This document shows positions 10,101 to 22,800 of a DNA stretch of 28,116 bases, piece by piece. The stretch's first letter is position 1. The number at the start of each line of letters is the position of its first letter. Below the pieces are notes generated by a model. The model made no database searches, was not told the origin of the DNA, and saw only the letters and a list, made by a program, of their open reading frames with translations. Origin of the DNA: Hirudo medicinalis (taxonomy: Eukaryota; Annelida; Clitellata; Hirudinida; Hirudinidae); the NCBI GenBank assembly GCA_011800805.1, contig MPNW01000797.1, positions 16,481 through 44,596 of the forward strand. Direction: 5' to 3'. Made by a program: the position numbers and the translations under genes.

Positions 10101-10296
10101 TGCTCTTCACAGTCAAGTTATTCCAATATTAATTTCCTCTATTATCTAGAATATCTCTTATTTTATCATTTATCAAATGATTTTGTTTCTGCAAAGAGTC
10201 AGATAATTTGTAACAATTAAACATTTCAAAATAAAACAATAATTACATTTCCCTACGACAGGTGGATATTCGATGTCGAACATTAGTGAACTGTAA
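5526..10296 (+). CDS. Gene B: single-pass membrane protein, galactose-binding-like + WSC + five EGF modules
   Basis: Twelve-exon model: 5526-5760, 5839-6012, 6122-6249, 6448-6580, 6765-6878, 7404-7538, 7822-7947, 8250-8372, 8629-8763, 9414-9542, 9651-9857, 10262-10296; 557 aa, all phases consistent. It begins with a clear signal peptide (about 1-24). Residues 25-136 form a galactose-binding-like domain (VDFGSS, then VEC, LRLEGF, VTIDGY). Residues 137-223 are a WSC domain (YLGCF, CVSNC, YFGIN, CVC, CNSRC, ICGSDDYFSVY). Residues 223-261 are a half-EGF. EGF 1 is at 262-306; EGF 2-5 (307-477) begin DIDEC, DIDEC, DVDEC and DKDEC, and each carries the C-x-N-x4-[FY]-x-C-x-C Asn-hydroxylation pattern of calcium-binding EGFs. 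An acidic linker (EYEDDYEEFDY) precedes a membrane helix (about 519-542) and a 15-residue tail ending ISEL, a class I PDZ-ligand pattern. Intron 4 uses a GC donor (AAAG|GCAAGT). An in-frame upstream ATG at 5421 was not chosen because it would bury the signal peptide. The role as an adhesion or glycan-binding receptor is inferred. Confidence 0.85.
6879..7403. repeat. AT minisatellite with a duplicated unit of about 135 bases, gene B intron 5
   Basis: The intron is mostly TA/AT low-complexity sequence. A block starting GGATATATAT near 7068 and ending ATAATGATA is repeated from about 7203, each copy carrying CTAAATA-ACTCAT and ATAATCTAAAT motifs, so the unit is about 135 bases. A 40-base (AT)n tract (about 7154-7189) lies between the copies. 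Short AAT runs occur near 6966-6985. Confidence 0.8.
8915..8992 (-). repeat. Dispersed repeat, copy 2 (minus orientation) in gene B intron 9
   Basis: Read on the minus strand this segment has ATTTATATCGCGCC, then GGTTTGAACACG and a degraded TTGCATTCAGGGAC. The same landmarks occur in the same order in a longer plus-strand copy at 13367-13520 (ATTTATATAGCGCC, GGTTTCGAACACG, GTATGCAGGAAC). Copy 2 lacks the middle part. The two insertions are in different genes and opposite strands, so this is an interspersed element, probably non-autonomous. Its class is unknown. Confidence 0.55.
9130..9223 (+). repeat. tRNA-like (SINE-type) repeat, copy 1
   Basis: The segment starts AGTATAGTGATTTCG, resembling a pol III A box of a tRNA-Asp/Gly/Glu type. 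It contains GGGGCTTGATTCCGG at 9196-9210, close to the B-box consensus GGTTCGANTCC. The A-to-B distance is longer than in a functional tRNA and no clover-leaf can be closed, so this is a tRNA-derived repeat rather than a tRNA gene. A second copy lies at 9257-9348. Functional transcription is not implied. Confidence 0.5.
9226..9258 (+). repeat. Interstitial telomere-type array (CCCTAA)n
   Basis: About five units, mostly CCCTAA with one truncated unit and one CCCTAG variant, lie between the two tRNA-like repeats inside gene B intron 9. This is the vertebrate-type telomere sequence in C-strand orientation. Confidence 0.85.
9257..9348 (+). repeat. tRNA-like (SINE-type) repeat, copy 2
   Basis: Direct repeat of 9130-9223 at an offset of about 127 bases. 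AGTATAGTGATTTCGAAT, GGCAGTT, ATCTAGTT and GACGCAAGCGACCCGGGGC are shared. The B-box-like region has a small deletion (GGGGCTTGTGCCGG), so this copy is more decayed there. Confidence 0.6.
9931..9960 (+). repeat. Interstitial telomere-type array (TTAGGG)n
   Basis: A near-perfect run of about five TTAGGG units in gene B intron 11, in the opposite orientation to the array at 9226-9258. The intron (9858-10261) otherwise holds AT-rich sequence with two similar TGACTGTAATTACATTGACTA / TTACATTGACTGTAATT segments (about 10010-10090). Confidence 0.9.
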
Positions 10297-11493
10297 AAGC
10301 GATGCAAAAGAAATTTATTCTGAAATTAAACAGATTAAAATCAACATCACAGAAGCAGTTTTAAAATAGCGCTTACAGTTTTTTTTTCCAACATTCTTAT
10401 CGAGTGAACATCGCAATGTACGTGACATAATAACATCTTGGTTTTTGGCATTAAAGGCAAAGGTGTAATTTTCTTGGTGTAACAATTGAAGTTACAGTAC
10501 AAGTTTAGCGAGAGATTTGTGTCCAAGTATCGAATTACAAACTAAACAACCAACAGAGTGCAGCTCAGGCTGGTTTGGAATCATTCACGGCCTCTCCCTG
10601 AGTAGCCACTGCCCTCTTAACACAACTCGGGGCAGCCATCCTCACTTTGCAAGCCAATTGACAACTTTTTCTCGTTCTGAATAAAATAAATAATTCTAAA
10701 AGAATTAAGGTTTCACTTTTTAACACTCGAGGGATCAAATGACGTCCCCCTAGTTCATCCTTGGTTCAGAAATTAAGAATAATTAAAATAATTAAAAATA
10801 AGAGTCTCATTAAATCATCAACCTCATATGACCAAGGCATCTTAAAATAGATGACCTTGGACAGCCCGACGTAGCAGGCTTTTTGAAGCATTATTATAAA
10901 TAATTTATATAAAATTTTTTTAGAAAATATAAAATATTACTCATAAATTATTTTTGGTAGGGAGTTCCATCTCAATAATTAATTTCTCGGAATTAATTAA
11001 ATAAATAATTCCAAATATTTTACTTTATTGCAAAAGTATAAACCAATTAATGAAATACAATAATATTTAAACTACATAAATGCTCTATCTATTTGGGACT
11101 CACTCTACTTTCGAAGTATTTTCTAAAGAATGACGTAATAACGAACTCTTTCAAATTATCGTATTTCTCCGTTCCTGCCATCTTAGTCGTGAAATGGACT
11201 TTAAAAAACCAACATTCGCGAGCTATTCGTAATTCAAAACAGTTTTAATGTAATTATTATAAATGTATTTTCGATAATAAAAGTTTGATATTGCCAATTG
11301 TTGCCTTCTTTTCGACAAAAAATGTCGTAGAATTACCTCTTCGAAGAAGGGGACAATGTAATAAATACTACCAACTTGGACCTGGTTCACACTGCTATTA
11401 CTACTAAATCACTTTGCTATTTGATTAAACGAGTGATCATTTACTTTCCAATAAAACATAACGGTGAGTTAATGAAATGTTAACATTCAAGTT
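10297..11493. other. Gene B 3' flank and intergenic DNA
   Basis: Apart from the candidate poly(A) signals, this is AT-rich sequence with many TAATTAA runs and no open frame with protein character. Confidence 0.5.
10680..10689 (+). terminator. Candidate poly(A) signals for gene B
   Basis: Two overlapping AATAAA hexamers, 384 bases after the gene B stop codon. This is the first strong cluster downstream. No GT-rich element is obvious, so assignment is tentative. Confidence 0.35.
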
Positions 11494-11766
11494 TCAAAAT
11501 TTGAGTTCTGCGATGTCAGTAGCACACAGCGTAAACAGAAAAGGACCAGGGACCGAGGCACTCCAGTTCCAACTTTTTAGGAGTTTGATCTCGATCCTCC
11601 TGAAGATGTTACAATATATTTTCAGAATATGAAGTGAATTAATAGAGATATCCCGCGGACCAAATGTGGTCTTAAGTCTGGTAAGCAAACTGTAATCAAC
11701 TGAATTGAATGCCGCTTGCACATCATCGACAAAAGTGAGTTTACCAAATTTACATCCAAAATACAT
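11494..11766 (-). mobile_element. Decayed non-LTR retrotransposon reverse-transcriptase fragment
   Basis: A 90-codon open frame contains DVQAAFNSVDYSLL, matching the RT motif A region of jockey/CR1-type elements (usually x-AFDSVDHSLL). Further on, VPGPFLFTLCATDI matches the motif B region (G-VPQGSVLGPLLF-x5-DI). Between them the frame is disturbed: a GVP-like start of motif B is readable only in a neighbouring frame, so a frameshift is present. The catalytic YADD block, endonuclease and 3' parts are absent. This is an inactive relic. The clade cannot be fixed from so little. Confidence 0.7.
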
Positions 11767-12626
11767 AAAATTCGTAAGAGGTCGTGTGAAAATTAAAATT
11801 CGTATGAATCATTCAGAAATTTAAATTTGTTTATTTTTCCATTGCGACAAAGATTAAAACTATTTTGATATATTGGAATCAGCGATTACACAACGTACTT
11901 TTCATGAACTGGAAAAGGCAAAAAACATCTCATGGACAAAGTTGAATTTCAAATTCAAATTAAATTAAATTAATGAAATCAAACCAAGCATTGTTTTGAC
12001 ATAATCATAAATTATTAAGAATTAAGAGTGACTTAATTTGGCATAGCAAAACAAATTTGTTACGAGTGTGATACGATGTATCGTCGTGGTATTCTGTTTC
12101 ATCAGCACAAAAATCAAACTGCGATTTCAATTTTACACATTTTTTAGTCGGAGCAAAATTAACTTTTAATGCATTTATTCTCTTAGTAAGGATTGTGAAG
12201 TAATTTATCCAGAACTTTGAAAGGTGAATGTTATGTTTGTAAAACGATCTGGTTTAATAGCTTATCTTCATAACTTGCGGGATTGTGTTATTTAAGGATA
12301 TAGGCGACGTAACATTATAACAAATCGAGTGTTAACGTCGTGTTAAATTATAACCATTATGCTTATTATTATACATCAGGCAATCCCTGATGTAATTCAT
12401 TGAAGAAGACTGTTAACATTGCCTTTTGTACATGTGATGTTAGGTCGTTTGACTTGCAGAGCTAAATTAGCATTCAAAATATTATTGTCAACATGAGTTA
12501 AAAGTTTTTGAAAGCAACCACTTATTATAACCAATTATTATAAACTTATATAATTTATAAACATTTTCAAGTAATGTCAAATAAATTATTACTTATTAAT
12601 AAAATAGAAAAATCCCCATTTTCCAG
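11767..12626. other. Intergenic DNA upstream of TMEM184
   Basis: AT-rich with no protein-like frame. TTTTCCAG directly precedes the TMEM184 start codon, so a 5' UTR intron probably begins somewhere in this stretch. Its upstream exon could not be located. Confidence 0.5.
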
Positions 12627-16040
<3,414 letters not shown>

Positions 16041-16128
16041 AGCCCTAAGGACACCCCTAGCCTTCCCTTATCCTTCGAGCCCTTCGTCTAGTCTTCGTAC
16101 ACTTGGAAGAAGTTGAAATTATATTTTA

Positions 16129-16134
16129 ATAAAA
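16129..16134 (+). terminator. Poly(A) signal of TMEM184
   Basis: Canonical AATAAA, 89 bases after the TMEM184 stop codon, in a TTTTAATAAAAAAGG context. It is the first such hexamer downstream. Confidence 0.55.
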
Positions 16135-19100
16135 AAGGATGGATGTTGTAACTTTTTGCAAGTCAGGAGAGAAGAGCCTTGGTGTGCCATGCTTTGTGGT
16201 CCTGCTTTCTGGCCAGAATTTTTCCTGTCCATCCTTGCCATTTCTGCAATCTCCTCCAGAAGCATTTAGAGAGAAAGATAACGAAAAATCACCTTTTTGA
16301 AAGAAGGCCGATCATCGATGGCTTCATAGTTTGAGAGGCCTACTGAATGAAACAATACAAAATCTTTCTAGCCACGATTTGTATGCCCTGGCTTCGGTAT
16401 CACCCATATGATAAATGGCATGATATCACCGGATATCACTCTTTACTCCAGTTTTGTTTCATCCGGCATCATCGGCATCTAGTCCTTTGTGTGAATTTTA
16501 AAATATCTCATTTATTCAAGATAACTTTGTTATCATGTTTTGTATGTTTTCTTTTATTTCTTATGTTTTTGATGCTTATCAGTGATACGTGCGTATTTGG
16601 AATTTGTTTTCCTCTTTTAAAAATTCACAAGCAAAGGTTCCAAACGATATTCTCTAAACTAGTTTTATTTCCAATGTTTCAGTAAAAATATTTGACTGAG
16701 TGTGGAATGTGTGTGTGTATCGTGATCTTGACTATTTTTCACTTTTGATCTTCGAAGATTGTTTGATCCAACTTAACGATGTACGATCAAATTTCCATTG
16801 ATATTCGCTAATTCGTGTCGTTCTCAATCTTTCGGTCCGCTCGGTTCGGCTTGCACACCGATGTCCCGTCTCCACCAATGGCCGTTTTAGTTAATCAAAT
16901 TAGATTTTAGCCCCATTCTCATTAGGTCTAGGATGGTGGGCTTGTGGAACCCTATTGCTACTGCAGCTGATTTAGACAGGTCATGACCACACTTATATTA
17001 GGTTAGTGTATTGTGTTGTTGTTTTTGTTGTCCATGCTCTCCTATGTCCTCGATACTGTCGACTTGACATGCTTGACATAGGTAGCTTTTCTACCATTGG
17101 AACCAAGCTATTTATTTTATACATCACTGCATTATTGCATTTACTCTCTTTAGATTTTGTTCTAGTCTGTTCGCAGCTCTGCATAGCTATTGTGCATGGC
17201 TTTCTGGACGTATTATATATTGCTTTAACCATGCAAAACGAGGATTATGCATTTATATCCTATGTTCATACCTAGTTGTAGCTATAGCTTTTTAGTTTGG
17301 CTCTTCCACTTTACATTGCATTGGAGGTTTTGTAATCTTACCAAAGAACCAAATTCCTTGTTTGACACATCTTAAATCTGTCTCTTAAAGTTAAACGCGA
17401 TGTTAAATACGTTGTATTTCGTTGGTCTCGATGTTGTATTAGCCACCGTTCAAGAGTTTTGGACGTCGTTTGTGATTGTTTAAACCGACAAGTCGTGCAG
17501 ACGTCCTCCCAGTGCTGGAGTCGAGAGAAAGGGTGAATGGCCGTCAGACAGTTGTCGGGCGATTTTCAATTTGATTGATTGATTGATTCGACTGAAGTCG
17601 ATTGACAGACCAACCGACTGCTTGACTCCGTCGCCATCTTTTTTTAAAAATGTTTCTCGTTACATTCTGCACCCATTTCTCGTCAAAAGTACAACGTCGG
17701 CACTCAAATGGTTTCCGTGTTTTGTAAGTTTTACAGTCTGTTTTATGAAAGAAAAGCCCACGATGTTTATTGTCATGATTTATTTGTGGGTTTCTGGATG
17801 CATTTAAAATGATTATAAATTTCTTGATTATTGAAAGTAATATTATTATTGTTATTATTATAAATAATTAAAACAATTACAATAAAATAATTTTTATTAT
17901 TGATATTAACTATTATTAATATTATTCTTAATTATTATTATTATTAATTATTATTAATTATTATTATTATTATTAACATCATTCCTCTTTTGGATCCTGG
18001 TGTCTTCCTTATTCCGTGTTTCAAGGAGATGACTCTCATTATGCCTAAAAACATTCGTGGATGTAAGAATTCTTTAGTGTCGGACGTACCATTTGAAGAT
18101 TATTTTGGCGAATGTTTTTCCTTTGCACTCTCTCGTGTTGTCCTCGACGATTGAAAATGGCTAATTGTTACTGGCCGATGACGAACGCGAACATTCGGAT
18201 TGGGATTTCATTTGTCGGTAAAATGTGTTTTAGTGGAAGATATTTTTATCAGAGTCCCACTGGGCTTCATATTTCATAGTTGTTTTGGACGGCTTTTGGT
18301 CTTGCGAATGTATTGATTCATGACGGAAATGTCGTCGATGTCGATTCTGCATCGTCCGTCAGGATGCCGGCACCAAGGTTTTGTTTAAGTATTGGGATTA
18401 TTCTCAATTATCACTAAGAGTGATGAGAATCATCATCGTCATCAACTCACATGAACTTGCTTGATGCTGGTGTCTGATCATGATAACTTTATGATGGCTA
18501 TGACCATTATGATGATGGATGATCATGATGATCATTACAGTGATGATGATCATGATGGTGACAATACTTCCTCCTCAGCTTTTATACTTGGAACCTGAAA
18601 TTTCCTCTCGAATTTAATTTGTATTCATTTCAGTACATCCAGCCATTAATGTTTTGCATCCAGTCTTTATTTCCTTGAGTCTGAATGTGATGTTGTGGTC
18701 GTCAATTCCTCATCAAACATTAATGGACGAAAAGCGTCTGCTTTTCAAGGGTAGTTTGCCGGGAGAGTCGACCTAGATTTTAGTTTAGTAACTCTAAGGG
18801 TGCAGTTTATAGATATTATTTATCAGATTATGATCATGATTATTGATCGGCATAGCTTTCATAATATATGGCACCTCCATCCAGTTTGACAGCTCCTGCT
18901 TCAGGCTGTAGCACCGAGATTCCAACCAGCCAACACCAAAAGTTTCAATCAATTTCTCCAGTAGAAAACCAAGAGCGGTATTTTGTTATCCGCCCGCCAT
19001 CCAGTTTATAATAACACGACAACTCGCTTTTATTGGTGACTTTCCTTGGGTAACTAGTGGCAGCAGAATGTCAGGATAGCAATTCGGACTAGCGATCGTG

Positions 19101-19805
19101 CAAAAATATACAAAGTAAGGAACCTCTGAAATTTTGTCAGAAAATAGGGATTGAAGATGAGTACGATTCGCAGAATCGTGTGGACAGAAAACAACGAATT
19201 ACGACTGCGTTACTGGTTACGAACTGACCGACAGCAAATTTGTATACATCTGACGTATTTTTATACCAGATATTGATGTGACATTGTCATCAAATTTATA
19301 ATATTAATGTGCAAATAGCATTTCTCAAATATTCTAATCCAATTGTTTGAAAGACCAAAAGCTCAGCTGGCTAACCAAAGACTGAAATACTTACGTCGAA
19401 ATGGTTCATCGTTAGGGACTGCAGTGAAAATTGAAAGATAGCAGATGAGTCAAATATAAAGAAAAAAAAGAGGGTAAATACAAATATTTCGCAAAAGTTG
19501 TTTATCAGCTCCCAGTGAAACGCAACAAACACAATAAGTTAAGTTAACCAAAACGAGAAGCAAAACAAAACTCGCACATGGACTTCAAAGCACTACTACA
19601 CGCAAGATCAACAGGTCGGTTGGTCGGCCGTCGTGATGCGATCGTTGGCGACAATTTTTTTTGGGCTTCAAAGGGCAAGCCCTGCAGTTCATGCCCAGAA
19701 TTTCAAATTATTTTCCTGAAGTGACTGTAATAAGCGGCGGCGAATTAACGGCTGGCATGAAGCCGAGCATCACACTGAAACATCGTTGTTGCGCCGACGA
19801 TCGAA
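16135..19805. other. Convergent intergenic region without recognisable genes
   Basis: The 3' ends of TMEM184 (+) and the SOCS7-like gene (-) face each other across this stretch. Open frames are short (below 115 codons) and lack family character. Repeats present are an ATT/AAT low-complexity tract (about 17839-17975) and a degenerate ATGATG/ATCATG-rich segment (about 18420-18555). On the minus strand AATAAA (19029-19034 on the plus strand as TTTATT) is a possible poly(A) signal for the SOCS7-like gene. Confidence 0.55.
17839..17975. repeat. ATT/AAT imperfect microsatellite
   Basis: Long A/T-only tract made mainly of ATT and AAT units with interruptions. Similar tracts recur across the window. 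Confidence 0.85.
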
Positions 19806-22800
19806 CTAAATCGATGAGTAAGTCAGTGTCAAGTGAAGATCAACAAAAATAAAAAGCAACATCAACAATGTAATCTTGTAACAGAACTCTGGTGTCGGTA
19901 AGCCGACAATTCCCTGAACAGCATTCAGCGTGGCAGTCACAAAAAATAAGAAAACTCATTAAAACTTAATCGAGGATGTCTGACCCGACAAAAACTTCCT
20001 CCACTGCAAAGGTCATGCCTTCACATCGCCCATCAAAGACAGACAACTCTCCTTGAGAGAGGGCACAGAAGGTCTCGATACGGGGCGCAGCAGTCTGACG
20101 GGAGTGGGGCTGGCCGAGGGATCGTTGCTCTCGCGAAGGTAGTAAAGGTTTTCCCCCTGGAGCGAACGACGGACGGCATCCTCGATGAACTCCACGATCG
20201 ACGGAGAGCACGTGGAGTCTCCTCCCGGAGCAACCTCTGCCAAGCCGGGGTAGGTGGTTCGCTGGGAGTAGAAGCTGAACACTCCTAATAAATTGAAATC
20301 AAAGCCATTGTTGTAAATATGTTTGTGGGCAACATGGCTGAAATGTTTGCAGTTACTAAAAAAGTTTTTCTAAAAGTCAAAATGGCAATAAATGTTTATA
20401 TAAATAAATTTTGACGACATAAGTCGAAAATCAGAGGCATCAAATATCCGAGGATAAATCAAGTGCTTTTGCTCTTAAAATTCTTGCTTAACAACTTAAA
20501 AATTATCCTCTTCAATGTTCTGTTGCCGTTGGAAGAGCAACTTATTCTTCAGATTACTTCGGAAAAGAAGCATTCAAAATCGCTTATCAGATCCTACGGT
20601 CATAACAAGCAACAAAAAATAATTCGGCCTTTTTGAAAAAAACCAACCCTGTATGTGTTCTATTCTCGTGTGATGGGTTTTCCCTTGGGAACGGAAACTG
20701 ACGCTGAGGATGTATCTGTCGTCCGAGCTGTCACGAACTAGAAAACTACCATCGTCCATGTCGTTCAGAACATCCTCTGCCCTTTCAAAGGTCATATTGC
20801 CCCAATACCAGCCCTCCTGAAAGCAAGGAAGCAATTTCAATGTACATATTTGTTGTATGTACATTTTTGATACATAGTTGAAAAATAAATTGAAAACATG
20901 TTCTAACTTAAATTTCGAGCGAAGATATGGCTGCTGATATGGCATTTTCGCAATTCAAAACGTTGCGACTAGGTACACCTAGCCTCCAATCCAGTCTTTG
21001 ATGTCTTGCATACCAAAGTCCCTTCAGAGCAGACAAGATAAGACCCATCAATCCATTACTCGATTGATTGATTGGACTAATCCTTGTAAATCCCCCACCC
21101 ATCTCCGAAAAATATCCGAACAAATCGCAATGAATTGAAATCCGTCCGCTTCATCGGTTGTGAAGAATTTGTAAAATGACAGCACACAGACGCAATGGCG
21201 TCCAAATGACAGCTAGTTAAATCATTACAATATCGCAATGTCAGATCGAGTTTAAGTTTAAGTTGTTCAAATAATATTCGACATTAAGACATGGCATTTT
21301 AAGTAAAACACGGTAATTCGATAACCCGTCGACTGCTAGTTCATATTTCCGACAAGACTAAAGCTCACGTTTTTCAATAAGTGAAGACTTTTCAGGAATC
21401 CATTGCAGTTGCTTGGATTCACTTTGGAGGCGGACGTGGAAATACCTGGAAGCAAGGGAAAGGTTTAATTAAATTGTAAATCTAATTTCCTCCTCCGTGG
21501 GAAATAAAATGTCATCTCTCCTTCACCTGGGAGCGCGCATCATCCTCCCAAGCATCTGCCAAGCACGTCGGTTCGTTTCATTACCAAGATCAAAGGATTT
21601 AGTCTGAATCATCGTCATCATAAACACATCATATCGTCTTCAACATACCGTCCGCCAGCATCTTAGCAACAAACAGCATCTTAACCAACACGCCAGTCGA
21701 GAAAGAAATTTGAGCCAAAGAGCTGAGGACATTATCATAAGTATATTCGTGTAAACAACCATGTCGGATCACATTTAAGTCCTTAGCTTATCCTCTTTGA
21801 AAGGCACTAAATTATGAGGGCCTAAAAATAGCACCACTTAAATGACAAATCATGCCAAATTTCACAAACACCAACTGAGGCCTTGGTTTTTGGAGTTCAA
21901 GGCAAAAGCTTTAAAGAATCCTTGTAGGGCAATCTTGTTGGGATTTGGAATTTTTGAACCACTTCAACATCATACTAAGTCTTTACACGATACGGTTTTA
22001 TCGTAACGAAATACGTAGAGTTCTTCACAGATGTATGTAAAAGCTCCATAAGATGCTCCTTAAGATCCATCCTTTATTCCATCAGTCCAGAGACTCATAA
22101 AAAAGTTTTTTTTTTTACTAAAGACTGGAACAGAATCGGAGACGTTTAGAATTCCACGCCCTTTGTCAACGATTTGCTCCCATAAATATTCACCGTGCTT
22201 GATTGTTACACAACAATTGAACCAACCTCAGGGAAGCATTATGAAAGAACGATAATGTCGACGCCATCAATAAGAATCGAGTGGCCTTTTTGTGCTCAAA
22301 GCATAAATCTAGAATTAGCGGTAGTCATAGTAACGCAATCAGCACGAACGTATCATCGTGGTTATTGAAAAAAAAATAAATAAATAAAAAAAATGTCTGA
22401 ATGTATCGATGTGTAAGTTTATTAAAATTAAATTCTAGTAGTTTAGCACCTCGATTTCCAATGATTTTACCCATTCACTTTGAAGAATCCCAGAACCAAT
22501 CTCAGTGTTATGATTAATAATTTTAATATTATGGCTCTATTTAAAGGAAATATAAAAAAAATCTCCTGTAATTACTTTTGTCGTGGATGGACGTTTGAGT
22601 CTTGCCAGGTTCGTCGGTATAATCGAAGCCAACAGATTTAGATGGCTCCCTCTTGAAGTTCGGCTGGTTCTTTGCTTTCCTGACTTCAGCCGTCGCTACT
22701 TCATCGACGAAAACGTCGTCGCGATTGTCGTCGACTTCGTTGTCGTCGTCATAGCCGCCGTCGTCGCCACAACTGTTAAGGTGAAGCAGTTTGAAGTGAC

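Noticed and set aside
20908..21123. 71-codon minus-strand frame within SOCS7-like intron 3
   Set aside because: Considered as an extra exon, but exons 3 and 4 already join in phase and the joined sequence matches the SOCS6/7 pattern before GWYWG.
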